This document shows positions 24,612 to 35,739 of a DNA stretch of 64,000 nucleotides, piece by piece. The stretch is from Gautieria morchelliformis (lineage: Eukaryota > Basidiomycota > Agaricomycetes > Gomphales > Gomphaceae): assembly GCA_015179125.1 (NCBI GenBank), contig WHVA01000076.1, positions 236,069-300,068 of the forward strand, written 5' to 3'. Position numbers and translations under genes: made by a program. The notes beneath the pieces are model-generated. The model saw nothing but the letters and a program-made list of their open reading frames with translations. It did no database searches and was not told where the DNA came from. Numbering within the stretch: position 1 is the stretch's first letter; each line of letters begins with the position of its first letter.

Positions 24612-25632
24612 CTCGCATGAGCTCGCGCAGGTCCCGAACCACTGTAATTTATCTGTTTGAAACTTGTGGTGTTACGGTACTTGTTTGTTCCCGATTCGGA
24701 ATGCTGTGACCACCGCAGATCAATCTGGCGATTGCAGCCGCGCGCTCCTGATCATAGCACAGCTGCACCGGCCTTGGCCTACGAGGTAGAATAAGAAAAA
24801 GGCATGTATGTTAGTGCGGCCGGTATATAGGATTGCTTCCGAGGCGATGTCAAGGATAGTGCACTTCATGCCACGAGATGGCAGCGACAATGAAGGATTT
24901 GGACAGAATCTCGTCGAAGTCTCCAAGGAAGTTCCTGGCGCCAATTGCTATTTCTGAGTGTTGCTCGAAAAGGAAACCTACGCGTGGGTGGAACGAGAAC
25001 CTTTGGTTGCCTGATCAGCTCAGGCTGTACGACATGTTCGCGCTCTACGTCTCACGATACTGGCTTCATACTCCTGGTAACTCCTGTTCGTTGCAATCAC
25101 CTTGCCGTGATTTATGTTTGTGAACTGAATCGGTATCGAAGTCGTGCTTGGGGGCAATTTGGAAACCAGATACACAGCTTCCCATCTGCCAGCTGAGTGC
25201 CCACGGAGAACCTACCTCAGCCTGGGCTGGCTAGCCGTTGGCTATGAGTGGCGACTTACATCAATATGTCGGTGGTCTGCCTAAGCATCCATGGTCACCT
25301 CGGTGCACTCACATACGCAAGTAGCAAGTAATTGAGAGTTTTCCATTGAGTACTTTGATCTTCGCTTCCGGATCTTGTGGATCACCCATCATCAAACCTG
25401 TCAAGCCATCGGCGAGCCAAATATAGTATAATCAATGTGTCCGATGCTGCAACTGAGCCAGTTTGACAATCCGCAAATAAAAATACTAATAATCGCTGTG
25501 GTATAAACGGGGAAGCAAGACGTATCTCTCTCAAGCTCGAATTCTTCCTTCCCAACGTCGCCGGTCGTCGTCCTACCCGTTCAATTATCTCTTGTTAAAC
25601 CTTTCTCGGGCCAGCCCCTTCTTTCATTCACT
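24612..25632. other. Intergenic, no supported gene
   Basis: This follows the KU80 stop. Two overlapping plus-strand frames between 24878 and 25200 each give a short open stretch, but neither shows a family motif or a convincing splice pattern. It may be remnant coding sequence. Confidence 0.4.
25502..25508 (+). promoter_or_regulatory. Putative TATA box of the fourth secreted-peptide gene
   Basis: The run tataaac lies about 130 bases upstream of the ATG at 25633 and is followed by a C/T-rich stretch (cttccttcccaacgtcgccg) typical of fungal transcription starts. This is a positional argument only. Confidence 0.35.
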
Positions 25633-26136
25633 ATGGTGTCCCTCTTCTCCATCTTATTCACGATAGCGCTATCCCTCGCGCTCCCCGCATGGACGGTTCC
25701 TGTTCCCCAAGTATCATCATCATCAGTAGCAGCTGCAGCGACTTCTAGTGCGACTGGGATTCCAGTCCCCAACGGGAATCAGCCTATTACGTTTGGAGAA
25801 TTGACGACACCCAGCCGAGGGGGCACGTTTGATGATTTCCTGGAGAGTCCGGGACCCGCCGCCCCCAAACCTATCGTGAAAGTTCAATGTAAGCAATCGC
25901 TCTCTGCCCATCACATTGCTTTGCCATATCCGAGAGTCCGAGTCCAGAAAGCTTACTCTTTTATTTCATAGCATCTTCATCTTCATCTGCACAGGCTCGA
26001 CCGACCAAGCCTGCTGTCTTACCGAGGATTGGTATGTCCTCCGCCTATCTTCAGTGGCACATCTGACAGTCACATCCACAAACTACCAGTTCGGACGCAG
26101 GCCTTCGAAGTCGGCTATAATCCGTCTCCATTTTGA
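25633..26136 (+). CDS. Small secreted protein, GELT-motif family, fourth copy, 120 aa
   Basis: Three exons (25633-25888, 25972-26031, 26090-26136) close in frame at TGA. A clear signal peptide (MVSLFSILFTIALSLALP, cleavage after Ala-Trp-Thr or nearby) is followed by a Ser/Ala-rich spacer and then ITFGELTTPSRGGTFDDF. The first intron is phase 1, sixteen codons after the motif, matching the other three copies. The second exon starts with a Ser run. The protein ends with FEVGYNPSPF. There are no cysteines in the mature part. Likely an extracellular peptide or effector-like protein; function unknown. It is more than 17 kb from the tandem pair but plainly the same family. Confidence 0.75.
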
Positions 26137-26505
26137 TTGCATAGATACATCATCGCTGGTATATCACTGTCAACCAATGCCACATACCGTTACATCTCAC
26201 TTCTGCATCCAAGAGACAATCATTCTTCTGCTCACCTGAAACCAACGAGACTTCGTGATCGAACCGCGGAGTACACCTCAGGATAGCACTGCAAACATTT
26301 ACTGTAATATTCAGTCACGTTTTGATTAATTGGGTCTGCTCGACATGCCTCAGGCCCGTTTAGATTCGCCAAGAAGATAGGCCAAGATGGAGCGATATCA
26401 TACTTTCCCTAAGTCTGGAAGAAGCACTATTACTCGCCTCGGCGCTCGCTTCATTCTCCTTGCCCATGTTCGCTTCCCCGCTATGATAACTCCATCCCTG
26501 AGCAG

Positions 26506-27010
26506 ATGGATTTTAGGACGACTTGGGGATGCAGTGTGAATAACTGTCAATTCGTCGGTATGCTAGTTCGTGAGGCTGAAGGCGATGTGAACGTACCTGG
26601 CGACCCCAACAGGAACTCCTGTAACCCTCTGTTGTTGATCGATGCTTTTAAGACAATCAGCCAACACGTTGACCAAGGCAATACTTATCTAGAATCGCAG
26701 GAATATCAACTGTTACTTGAAAGTAACGGTTACATCGGCAGTGTGGCGGTATACCCGATGGAAACGCTGGCCGGAGGGGCAGGGGCGGCGACGGTCGCTA
26801 TCAAGGTCTTTGTCGGCTCGGTCACCCTCAGACTGAAAGGTAAGCAAGAGCCTCGACCACAAAATGGCATTACGTCGGACAAGAGTCAAAGTCCTTAAAT
26901 CAGGCAAGGTTTGGTGTATGTCTGCCAGCCTCCGACGAGATTTTCTGGGCTGTATGTCATGCCATGGGACAGTAGAGCAGGCAGCTCAATCCCGGATGCT
27001 TCTTGACTAG
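26506..27010 (+). CDS. Hypothetical two-exon protein
   Basis: I do not recognise this gene. An ATG at 26506 opens a frame with even amino-acid use, ending in a donor gtaagc at 26840. The acceptor aaatcag (26903) continues the frame to TAG 27008-27010, giving about 145 residues. The middle contains GYIGSVAVYPMETLAGG and a hydrophobic stretch ATVAIKVFVGSVTL. There could be a further 5' exon, because a second open frame (MERYHTFPKSGRS...) precedes it at 26386. There is no signal peptide or domain that I can name. Confidence 0.35.
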
Positions 27011-28990
27011 TTTGTGCAAGGTAAGGAGTTGCGACCCGTCCACTCCACTCCGAGCGTTGGGTGTGACCAGCAAAGGTAGAGTGCACGGGAGGCTCGCGGA
27101 GCGGACGGCATCAGAGAAACCGCGCGGCGATAGAAAACATCATCACCCCTTGTGACACTAGCCATACCGGTCCCAGGAAGACGTCCTATGCTGATCAATG
27201 CCAATGGATGGTAATATAGTGGCATAGTGGTAGGTCATGGGAAGCCGCATGACATCTTTATGTCTTGTGGTAAAAGGGTATAGTTCTGGTCTTGCTATGC
27301 TCATGCATTATATATCACCCTGTTGCAATTCTGGGGTGCACCCGCCTTCCAACCATCTTCCATTTCTGCGTGTCGCCCCACCACAAAGTCTCCTTTCAAA
27401 ATGCACTCTATCTCTAGCTACTGTCAACCTTCAGTGCTTCACCCAGTAGAGTGCCATGGCCTTGGTGCTACTAGTAGTGTTGTCTGACCGAGTCCGATAT
27501 CCCATGCCAGTGCTCCCTGGCTGGCAACGGCCTCCATCTCCGAGCCACCGTGACTACACTACTACTACATTTTGCACCAGGTAGTCCTCCTGGCCGAGAG
27601 ACCTGCATGGAATGCCTTCGGCCGACCCGGTGAATGTTCAAACTAGTGTCACGTGATGTATCGTGTCAGGACCTATAAGACACCCCGCCGGACAACGGAC
27701 ATGTCTCTTCATACCTGAACCCCCTCATTGTGACCTGCACAATGCCCTCATCTTCAAGCTCATGCTCGAAGCATACATTATCCATGCGCCATACTCGTCA
27801 GAGGAGGGCTGGTTCATAGTCCCCAAGTGACCATGCCATCCACTTCCATGACTTCAAGTCGCAGTGGTAGCACGGGATTCTCTTCCCCATATGAGTGATC
27901 TCATATGGGGAGGAGAATCCCATGTCCACATCTGCAGGCAGCACTGGTTCCATTTCCAGTACCGAATACGAACATGAAACCTCTCGCAAGCGCACCCGCT
28001 ATTCTCAGGAAACTGCGTGCAAGAAGCCGTTTGCATCCCATTAATATGTAATCGGTATCCATTAACCATTCGTTGCCTTCATGATAGGAAACATGACCCT
28101 CTTTCCAGGACGGCATGTCATTTCGGAAGTAGAAGTTTGGCGTTAACTCGAGACCATCTTCATGATGTTCTCTTTGAAACTGATTCTCAGTAAGTCTTCC
28201 ACATCTTCCTCTGGGCTCTGTTGATACTGACATATTCTAGGATTCGCACCAACAAGCAACAATATGAACGACTCGTCACCGCACATGAATCTGTTGAACC
28301 AAAGGAGACACTGTATGGGCAGATGCTGGTGCAATTGGAGGCCTCTGAGTAGGCCATGAGGGCCCAGTACTATTTTGTAACAGCTGCTGCTGCATCTTAT
28401 ATATCTTCCATTGCCCATTTATGAGCTACAGATGGTATCTTGGTGTCAGGCGGTGTGCAATCATAGTTATCTAAATGTTAGGTGGCTTATGAGTTCCTGG
28501 TCAACTAATACCAGATGTGATAATTGTGGCTGCAACACATCATCGTTGCAGCCCATGGGAGCGGATGGTTGTACCACGGGCACATGGTATCTCCATGGTA
28601 CCCGATGGCAAGGACATAACCTTTGGGTATACCATTGTCATAATGTCAGGTATGCCGTTTCAGCACTTATTGCGATGACATATATTATAATATCAGTACA
28701 ATCCTTTATTATATTTGCGAGATTTTTCTGATGGGGGGCAGCGTTCCCGCGTGTGGTCGGCTATCACGCAGTGGGTGCCTAGTGATTGCCTCGAGTCGAG
28801 TCACATACTCCGAATCCGCAATCCGTAAGTGGCAACTATATACTTACTACAAGGTTGAACAACAGCAGACGGTAAGCCAACTTGAACGTCATATACAGTA
28901 CTGTAAGCACTGCAGGAAGTGTGGGACCTGAACCCAGGTGAAAAGCGGTCATGCTGCCATTGGAAGCCAGCAGGAAAAATCCAGCTGAGA
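27011..28990. other. Gene-poor region with weak ORFs
   Basis: This contains a long hairpin (27874-27921), a 40-codon ORF just after it (27922-28044, Ser/Thr-rich then basic) and an open stretch around 28240-28352 rich in Gln/Glu. These might be exons of one decayed gene, but I could not join them with confidence. The rest shows no gene, and no copies elsewhere in the window. Confidence 0.35.
27874..27921. repeat. Long near-perfect hairpin
   Basis: Two 22-base arms (27874-27895 and 27900-27921) are inverted complements with a single mismatch, which would be a G-U pair in RNA, around the 4-base loop tgat. Arm 1 begins gggattctcttcccc. Confidence 0.85.
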
Positions 28991-29071
28991 TCATGACTGA
29001 CGTTCACCCCACCTACCCTGCCAAACCTGGACCCTGGGTTCCTTGAACCTGAGCTTTGGCTCTCCCATTTC
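28991..29071 (-). pseudogene. Last part of the interrupted minus-strand gene
   Basis: This minus-strand frame (GEPKLRFKEPRVQVWQGRW, stop near 28991) is joined exactly, through the ATTTC target duplication of element 1, to the frame ending ...TIKRVKE at 35740 and above. Without element 1 the frame reads through without a shift. It is the 3' end of a gene cut by two retrotransposons. Function unknown. Confidence 0.6.
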
Positions 29072-29565
29072 TGTCAGGGGACACCCTGTTTTCCATTTCC
29101 AGTTCGGACACCACACCCAGTTCCGACTCCATTTCCGAGTCCGCTTCCAGTTCCGATTCCATCTCCGCCTCCGCTTTCGGAAATGATTCCGCTTCTGGGA
29201 GAACTTCCACCAGTTCTGTTCGCCTTGCCAGTTCCACTCCAATTTCCGACTTCCACTCCCGGAACAGTGTCGGAAATCAAGCGACTCGCATAATAGGTGG
29301 CATCAAGGGTCGATCAAGGGTCAGGGAGGTCAGGGGGATGCAGGGTTGATGGCGGGTGCCAAGTGTTGTCCCTGGCTGCGCAGCGTAGTATAATACGGGC
29401 TCGCTGACATTGGGGGTCCTTAGACTTTTCTCTTTGGATTTCCCCTTGTCAGGTGAGAATCCCCTCTCTTGTATACTCTGTTCATTTATACATACTTTGG
29501 ATTTCCCCTTGTCAGTCAGTTGTGTGGTAGTGTGATCTCCACAACCATCCAGGGTTGCCCTTACA
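29072..29565 (+). repeat. Element 1 left LTR
   Basis: This 494-bp LTR has TG/CA ends and is rich in ttccgac-type words. No clear tRNA primer-binding site follows it, which would fit the self-priming described for the Tf1/sushi group, but I did not find the matching self-primer. Confidence 0.93.
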
Positions 29566-29752
29566 GCAGAAAAGTCTCTCCCCTAGAGGACCGGCGGTCA
29601 TACTGCGCGTTGCATTCGCCATAGGTGCGTTCGGAATCAGAGACAGCGACTCGGAGATCGCAACCTCTTCCGCGCACACGGTATATGACAGCCCCTCTTC
29701 TTACGTCGAGCTCCCAACCCCGGAAATCCCGTCCCGTATTTCCCCTTCTGAC

Positions 29753-30927
29753 ATGGATCCGGATGATCGCCTTCGGAATATGGAGGAGGAATTGACGCGG
29801 AACCGGATGAAGACCGACGCGATTGAAACAGCCTTACAAACGATTTTGGCTAAGTTAGATATTCCACAAGGTGGTGGAAATGCAATGCTGGATGAGCTGG
29901 ATTTCGGAAAAGCGGAACTAGCGGAAGAGAGGATGTCCGCGAGTTGGCAAAGGTCAAACCTGCAACTCCGGCGGACTTTGACGGAGATCGGGAGAAGGGA
30001 TGCGCATTCTTCAACACATGCAGCATCTACTTCGCAATTGTCGGAGACCTCTTTTCGAACGATCAGGCTCGAATTCACTGGGCATTGTCCTTTTTCAAGT
30101 CGGATCGCGCAGCCCGTTTTGCAAACAAGGTGATCCGACATGAAGCAAAGGGCAAGGGGAACTACTTCTGGGACTGGGACGCCTTCGAGAAAACATTTTC
30201 CGACCAGTTCTGCCTGAAAAATGAGCAGCTCACAGCCCTTACAAAGCTCGAGGGGACCAGCTGGTACCAGGCCAAGGATCCGGTCGATGACTACATTGAC
30301 CGCTTCCAGGAGCTCATCGACCTTGCGGAGTATGACGATGACAAAACGATCGTCATCAAATTCCGACGAGGGCTTGATCCGACACTCCAGAACCAAGTTG
30401 CGCTGCTTGGGGATGGAGCTCCAGATTTCGATGACCCGGAAGGGTGGTACCAAGCTGCGCGGAGGGTGTCCCGAAACAGGGAAGCAAACGAGGCCTTTGT
30501 GGAGACAAACCGGAACATGACATGCAGTTCCGCTCGTCCTACTCCACCCGTGCCAAAACCCGGAAGTGCATTCATTCCCACTCGGAAAATATTTCCGACA
30601 GTTGTTCCGCCTGCTCCTATTAGGAACCCTAGCCCCCCTCCCTCGAAGAGTGGCCCTGCCCCGATGGATGTTGACCGCATGCGCGGAAAAGGCCACGGAA
30701 CCATCACCTGCTTCCGATGCCGACAACCAGGCCACTATGCCCACGAGTGCCCCCAAGCCTTTGACATCCGGCTTATGACCACAGAGGAGAAGCTTGAGCT
30801 CCTTCCAGAGTTCCTCGCACTCGCAGACATAAGCGGAGTGCCCACTGCGGAAGGAATTTACGAAAATGCGGAACATGGTGCATCGGAAGTGGAAGATGTG
30901 TCGGATTTTGTGACGCGCAGCGGGTGA
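29753..30927 (+). pseudogene. Element 1 gag, one-base deletion
   Basis: The frame opens at ATG 29753 (MDPDDRLRNMEEELTRNR). One base is missing near 29940, where the related sequence at 46.7 kb reads EERMATKLVKVKPAT; the downstream frame continues with AKVKPATPADFDGD to 30927. The capsid-like region is followed by a Pro-rich linker and one zinc knuckle, CFRCRQPGHYAHEC. It packages element RNA in the family; here it is broken by the frameshift. Confidence 0.88.
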
Positions 30928-32166
30928 GATGTGTGCCCCTGCTGCCTGTACATAACCGGTTTGCCTGTCTTGAAGTAGAGAATGAAAAGCCCCCACACCC
31001 CTCACTTCATACAGACCCACTGGATAAAGTCACACAAAAACCAAATCCGACACCCCATGCATCCTGCATCCGCCCTTGGGAGAGACGCCTCCCGAAGCGC
31101 TATGTTGTTGCTGCCACCCCTGGCCCCAAGTCACTAGTCATTAAGGTGGAGATCCAGACGACAGATATGGCGGAAGTCAAATCCGGACCCACCCTTGTCG
31201 ATTGCGGGGCCACTGGTCAGTTTATAGACCGGGACTATGTGGAACGGAACTGACTGACCACGCGGAAGTTGCAACGTGCAATCCCGGTGTTCAATGTGGA
31301 TGGAAGCCCCAATGAGGCAGGGTCCATCATGGAGGTAGTAGACACAATTCTCCGCTACGATGGGCACTCAGAACGCACTTCCTTTGCAGTCACCAGCCTG
31401 GGGAAGCAAGACATCATTCTCGTGTTTACCTGGCTTCAGGAGCACAACCCGGAGATCAATTGGCAGACTCGGAAGGTACTGATGAGTCGATGTCCAGCCA
31501 AGTGTCACATGTGCCGGTCGGAAGTGCGGAAGGAACGCCAGGAGCAGCGGAAGACCGAACGGCTCATACAGACATGTCGTTCTGGCCCCCATCCACTGCT
31601 TGCAGAAGAAGACTCGGAAGCGGAATTTGAACCGGGTCCCACTTCTGATTCCAATTCCGATTCCGATTCCGATTCCGATTCCGATTCCGACATCATCTGA
31701 CTCAGCCTGGAAGATACACTGGCAGAAGGGGAGTGCTTGCTGTATGTAAACCTTCCACCGGAAGCAGAACACATCCGCGCCACCGGAAATATTTCGCAAC
31801 GCCTTGCTGAAGCCTCCAAGAAGCATGATAGAGTGGCGGTGGAAATTCCGGAGTACCTGCGGGAGTTCGAGGACGTCTTTGCCAAGGAGTTGTTTGATGC
31901 CCTGCCTCCACGGAAGCTGTGGGACCATGCCATAGAGTTGGAGCCTGGGTCAAAGCCCACCAACTGCAAAGTCTACCCGCTGTCACCCAAGGAGCAGGTA
32001 GAGCTCGATGCATTCCTTGCAGAAAACCTCCGTACAGGGAGGATCCGCCCCTCCAAGTCACCCATGGCATCTCCGGTGTTCTTCATCAAGAAGAAGGACG
32101 GCTCGCTCAGACTTGTGCAGGATTACTGGGCCTTGAATGCGATCATGATCAAGAACCGGTACCCCA

Positions 32167-32567
32167 TGTTGAAAGTTCTACAGGGTGGGATTGTGTACGT
32201 GTGGGGGATTCGTAAGGTCGTAGAGAGACATGGATAGAATAGGGATGGGAATACAACTTCGGTTGTATGCGCTAACACCGCGCGCAGGGACAACAACGGA
32301 CACACCGACTGACACCAACGTCCAGTCATAAGCCTCATGGGCTAGAATAAGAACACAATGCTGGAGATTTACTGCCTGAAGTTATCTACATGAATCACTA
32401 GCTATTTAACTATGTACCGCAGCTACATTAGATTAGACATGGAGAAGGGTCATGGTGATGATCAAGTGCCACCGGCGCATGATAATGCGCCGGTGCTCAT
32501 ATCTCGGTCAGGGACCCGAAGCGCTGCTTCGGATCCTGGTCTAGAATCATCTTCACCACTAATAACA
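32167..32567 (+). mobile_element. Solo LTR nested in element 1 RT, TSD CCCCA
   Basis: This 401-bp insertion begins TGTTGAAAG, ends AATAACA and is flanked by CCCCA on both sides (32162-32166, 32568-32572). Removing it with one target copy restores [14 protein letters not shown] in RT. The TGTTG...AACA ends are usual for Ty1/copia-type LTRs. It contains two perfect hairpins (caccggcgcat/atgcgccggtg and ccgaagc/gcttcgg). Confidence 0.92.
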
Positions 32568-35230
32568 CCCCATTCCACTCATTTCCGAACTAATCACACA
32601 ACTCCGCAGGGCAAAGTACTTCACTAAGCTGGATGTCCGCTGGGGCTTCAATAATGTTCGGATCCGGGAGGGAGACGAGTGGAAGGCCGCATTCCGCACC
32701 AACCGAGGACTCTTTGAGCCACAGGTCATGTTCTTTGGCCTCACCAACAGTCCCGCCACTTTCCAGACGATGATGAATGACATTTTCCGTGACATGATAG
32801 CAGAAGGGGTTGTCTGTGTCTACCTCAATGACATCGTCATCTTCACAAAAACAATGTCGGAACATCGGGAAGTCATGTGGAGAGTGCTGGAGCGGCTCCG
32901 GGAATACAACCTGTGTCTCAAGCTGGAAAAGTGCGAATTTGAGTGGACACGGATAGAGTATCTTGGGGTGTTGTGTCGGAAGGAAAGGTGGAAATGGACC
33001 CAGTCAAAGTTTCCAGTGTATCGGATTGGCCTGTGCCGCGGAACAAGAAAGAGGTCCAGTCCTTCATTGGGTTTGTCAATTTCTACCGGCGGTTCATCAA
33101 GGACTTCTCCTGCCACGCTCGTGCCCTCTTCAACCTCACCAAGAAAGAGGTTGGATGGCAGTGGGGAGAGCCGGAACAGGCCTCCTTTGACAAACTCAAA
33201 GAGCTGATCACTTCCGCCCCGGTCCTGATCTTTCCCGATGACTCTCGCCCTTATCGAGTCGAGGCGGATTCTTCCAACACAGCTACCGGAGCGGTCTTGT
33301 CACAGCAGTCATCAGAAGATGATGGGGGATGGCATCCGATTGCTTTCTTCTCTAAAAGCCTTAGTCCGGTCGAGCAGAACTATGAGATCCACGACAAGGA
33401 GATGCTGGCAATCATCCGAGCGCTGGAGGAGTGGGGACACTTCCTCGAGGGTGCTCTATGCCCATTTGAGATCTGGACAGACCACAAGAACCTTGAGTAT
33501 TTCCGCACATCTAAGAAGTTGAACCGACGACAAGCACGGTGGTCCCTACACCTGTCCCTGTTTGACTTCATGCTCAACCACCGCCCCGGCCGCACCATGG
33601 GCAAGCCCGATGCCCTATCCCGCCGTGCGGATCATGGAAGCGGAAGTGGGGACAATGCGGATATGACACTGCTCCGCCCTAGTCTCTTTGCAATCCGCGC
33701 CCTAGAGGGAGTGACTGCAGTTGGGGTGGAAGCGGAAATGCTCTGGGACATCCGGAGGCAGTACCGGAATGGAGAGAAGGAGGAGTCGGTGGTGAAGGTG
33801 GTGGAGGAACTTCGGAAAGGGCACTCACGGTCTGTACGGGCAGCGGAATGGTTGGAACGTGATGGACTGCTCCACTTCAGAGGCAAGGTCTATGTTCCAG
33901 GTGGGGCGGACCTCCGCCGCCGCATCGTGTCCCAGCACCATGACACACGGGTCACTGGGCATGCTGGCAGGTGGAAGACACTGGAGTTAGTGGCTCAGAA
34001 TTACTGGTGGCCTCAGATGTCCCGCTACATTGGACAGTACGTGAAGACATGTGACCTTTGTCTCCGAACCAAAGCGCAACGACATCCGCCTGTCGGAGAA
34101 CTTGTTCCGCTCCCAATTCTCGAATCCCGCTGGGACACCATCAGTGTCGACTTCATCGTTGAACTCCCGGAGTCTCATGGCTAATGTGATAATGAACGTC
34201 ATGGATTCGGTAAGCAAGGTGTCCCACTTCATTCCAATGCACACGACGATCACAGCCCTCGGAGCGGCCCGCCTGTTCCTTGCACATGTCTGGAAGTTGC
34301 ATGGGCTCCTGAAGCAAGTTGTTTCCGACCGAGGTCCGCAGTTTGTCACGGAACTGACTCGGGAGCTCTACCGCCTGCTCGGCATAAAGCTGGCTACCAC
34401 CACAGCGTACCATCCGCAGGGTGACGGACAGACGGAACGGGTCAATCAGGAGTTGGAGCAATATCTCCGCCTCTTTTTCAATGAGAGGCAGGATGACTGG
34501 GATGAGTTGGCGGAATTCCAATACAACAACCATGTACATTCCGCCACGCAACAGACTCCCTTCATGCTTGACTCCGGACGACACCCGCGGATGGGCTTCG
34601 AACCACGCCAGGCTGAGTCCCGACTCGAGACGGTCAATGAGTTCCGAGACCGCATGGACTCCACCCTTTCGCAAGCCAAGTCGGCCCTTGCGAAGGCCAA
34701 GGATGACATGGCAAGGTACTACAACCAACGCCGGGTTCCTGCCCCGGAGTTCCAAGTTGGAGACAGATGCAAGTGACATCCACACCACACACCCTTCGCA
34801 GAAGCTTGCCCACCGCTACCTTGGGCCCTTCACAGTGATGCGGAGGGTTGGACGGAATGCATACCGCCTCCGACTTCTGATGTCCATGTCCCACCTCCAC
34901 CCGTCTTCAATGTGGTGAAGTTACTCCCTACGCTTGAGGACCCAATTCCAGGTTGGAAGGCTCGTCCGCCACCTCCGCCCGAAATTGTAGATGGGGAAGA
35001 GCACTATGTGGTGGAACGGATCCTGGACAGCCGGTTTGTGCGAGGACGACTCCAATTCCTCGTGAAATGGGAAGGGTATGGGTATGAGGAGAATTCGTGG
35101 GTCCCAGAGCAAGATGTTTCCGCTCCAGACAAACTCCGTGAGTTCTATAGGACGCACCCCGGTGCCCCTCGCCGAATCTGCTTGCTGGCATTTCAATCCC
35201 TCGTGTCCCGTGCTTCGAGGACGCAGCACG

Positions 35231-35243
35231 CTAGAGGGGGGGT
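35231..35243 (+). other. Element 1 polypurine tract
   Basis: The run tagagggggggtga lies immediately before the right LTR, where plus-strand DNA synthesis is primed in LTR retrotransposons. Confidence 0.7.
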
Positions 35244-35245
35244 GA

Positions 35246-35739
35246 TGTCAGGGGACACCCTGTTTTCCATTTCCAGTTCCGACACCACACCCAGTTCCGA
35301 CTCAATTTCCGACTCCGCTTCCAGTTCCGATTCCATCTCCACCTCCGCTTTTGGAAATGATTCCACTTCTGGGAGAACTTCCACCAGTTCTGTTCGCCTT
35401 GCCAGTTCCACTCCAATTTCCAACTTCCACTCCCGGAACAGTGTCGGAAATCAAGCGACTCGCATAATAGGTGGCATCAAGGGTCGATCAAGGGTCAGGG
35501 AGGTCAGGGGGATGCAGGGTTGATGGCGGGTGCCAAGTGTTGTCCCTGGCTGCGCAGCGTAGTATAATACGGGCTCGCTGACATTGGGGGTCCTTAGACT
35601 TTTCTCTTTGGATTTCCCCTTGTCAGGTGAGAATCCCCTCTCTTGTATACTCTGTTCATTTATACATACTTTGGATTTCCCCTTGTCAGTCAGTTGTGTG
35701 GTAGTGTGATCTCCACAACCAGCCAGGGTTGCCCTTACA
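35246..35739 (+). repeat. Element 1 right LTR
   Basis: This is the same length and ends as the left LTR. The chromodomain frame runs on into its first part, so part of the LTR may code for the pol C-terminus in intact relatives. Confidence 0.93.

Larger units (their letters stand above)
30928..35253 (+). pseudogene. Element 1 pol: protease, RT, RNase H, integrase, chromodomain, broken
   Basis: The protease LVDCGATGQF lies at about 31195-31225, with an in-frame TGA at 31251-31253. A Ser-Asp repeat linker sits at 31646-31697. RT starts near 32065 ([14 protein letters not shown]), is split by a solo LTR and resumes at [14 protein letters not shown]. The active site reads YLND (32821-32832), not YxDD. 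Frameshifts lie near 32960, 34180 and 34770. RNase H shows [13 protein letters not shown] and TDHKNLEYF. Integrase has the HHCC zinc finger (33937-34075) and D, D, E at MDSVSK, VSDRGPQF and GQTERVNQE. The C-terminal chromodomain is EHYVVERILDSRFVRGRLQF to LREFYRTHP (35002-35160). It reads on to the polypurine tract. Confidence 0.9.
29072..35739 (+). mobile_element. Element 1: Ty3/gypsy chromovirus, LTRs 494 bp, TSD ATTTC, inactive
   Basis: Both LTRs are 494 bp, begin TGTCAGGGG and end CCCTTACA, and I count 8 differences by eye (about 1.6 %). The 5-bp duplication ATTTC flanks both sides (29067-29071, 35740-35744). The internal order gag, protease, RT, RNase H, integrase, chromodomain places it among fungal chromoviruses. 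A polypurine tract (agaggggggg) precedes the right LTR. It is inactive: frameshifts in gag and pol, an in-frame TGA in the protease region, a nested solo LTR in RT, and Asn replacing Asp in the RT active site. Confidence 0.95.

Noticed and set aside
24878-25196. Two overlapping ORFs after KU80
   Set aside because: Neither frame shows a family motif or usable splice sites; the KU80 stop and tail are already complete upstream.
28915-28990. Possible tRNA-derived SINE (B-box-like gggttcaggtccc on the minus strand)
   Set aside because: Only a 4-bp stem forms, no A box is at the right distance and no second copy is present in the window.
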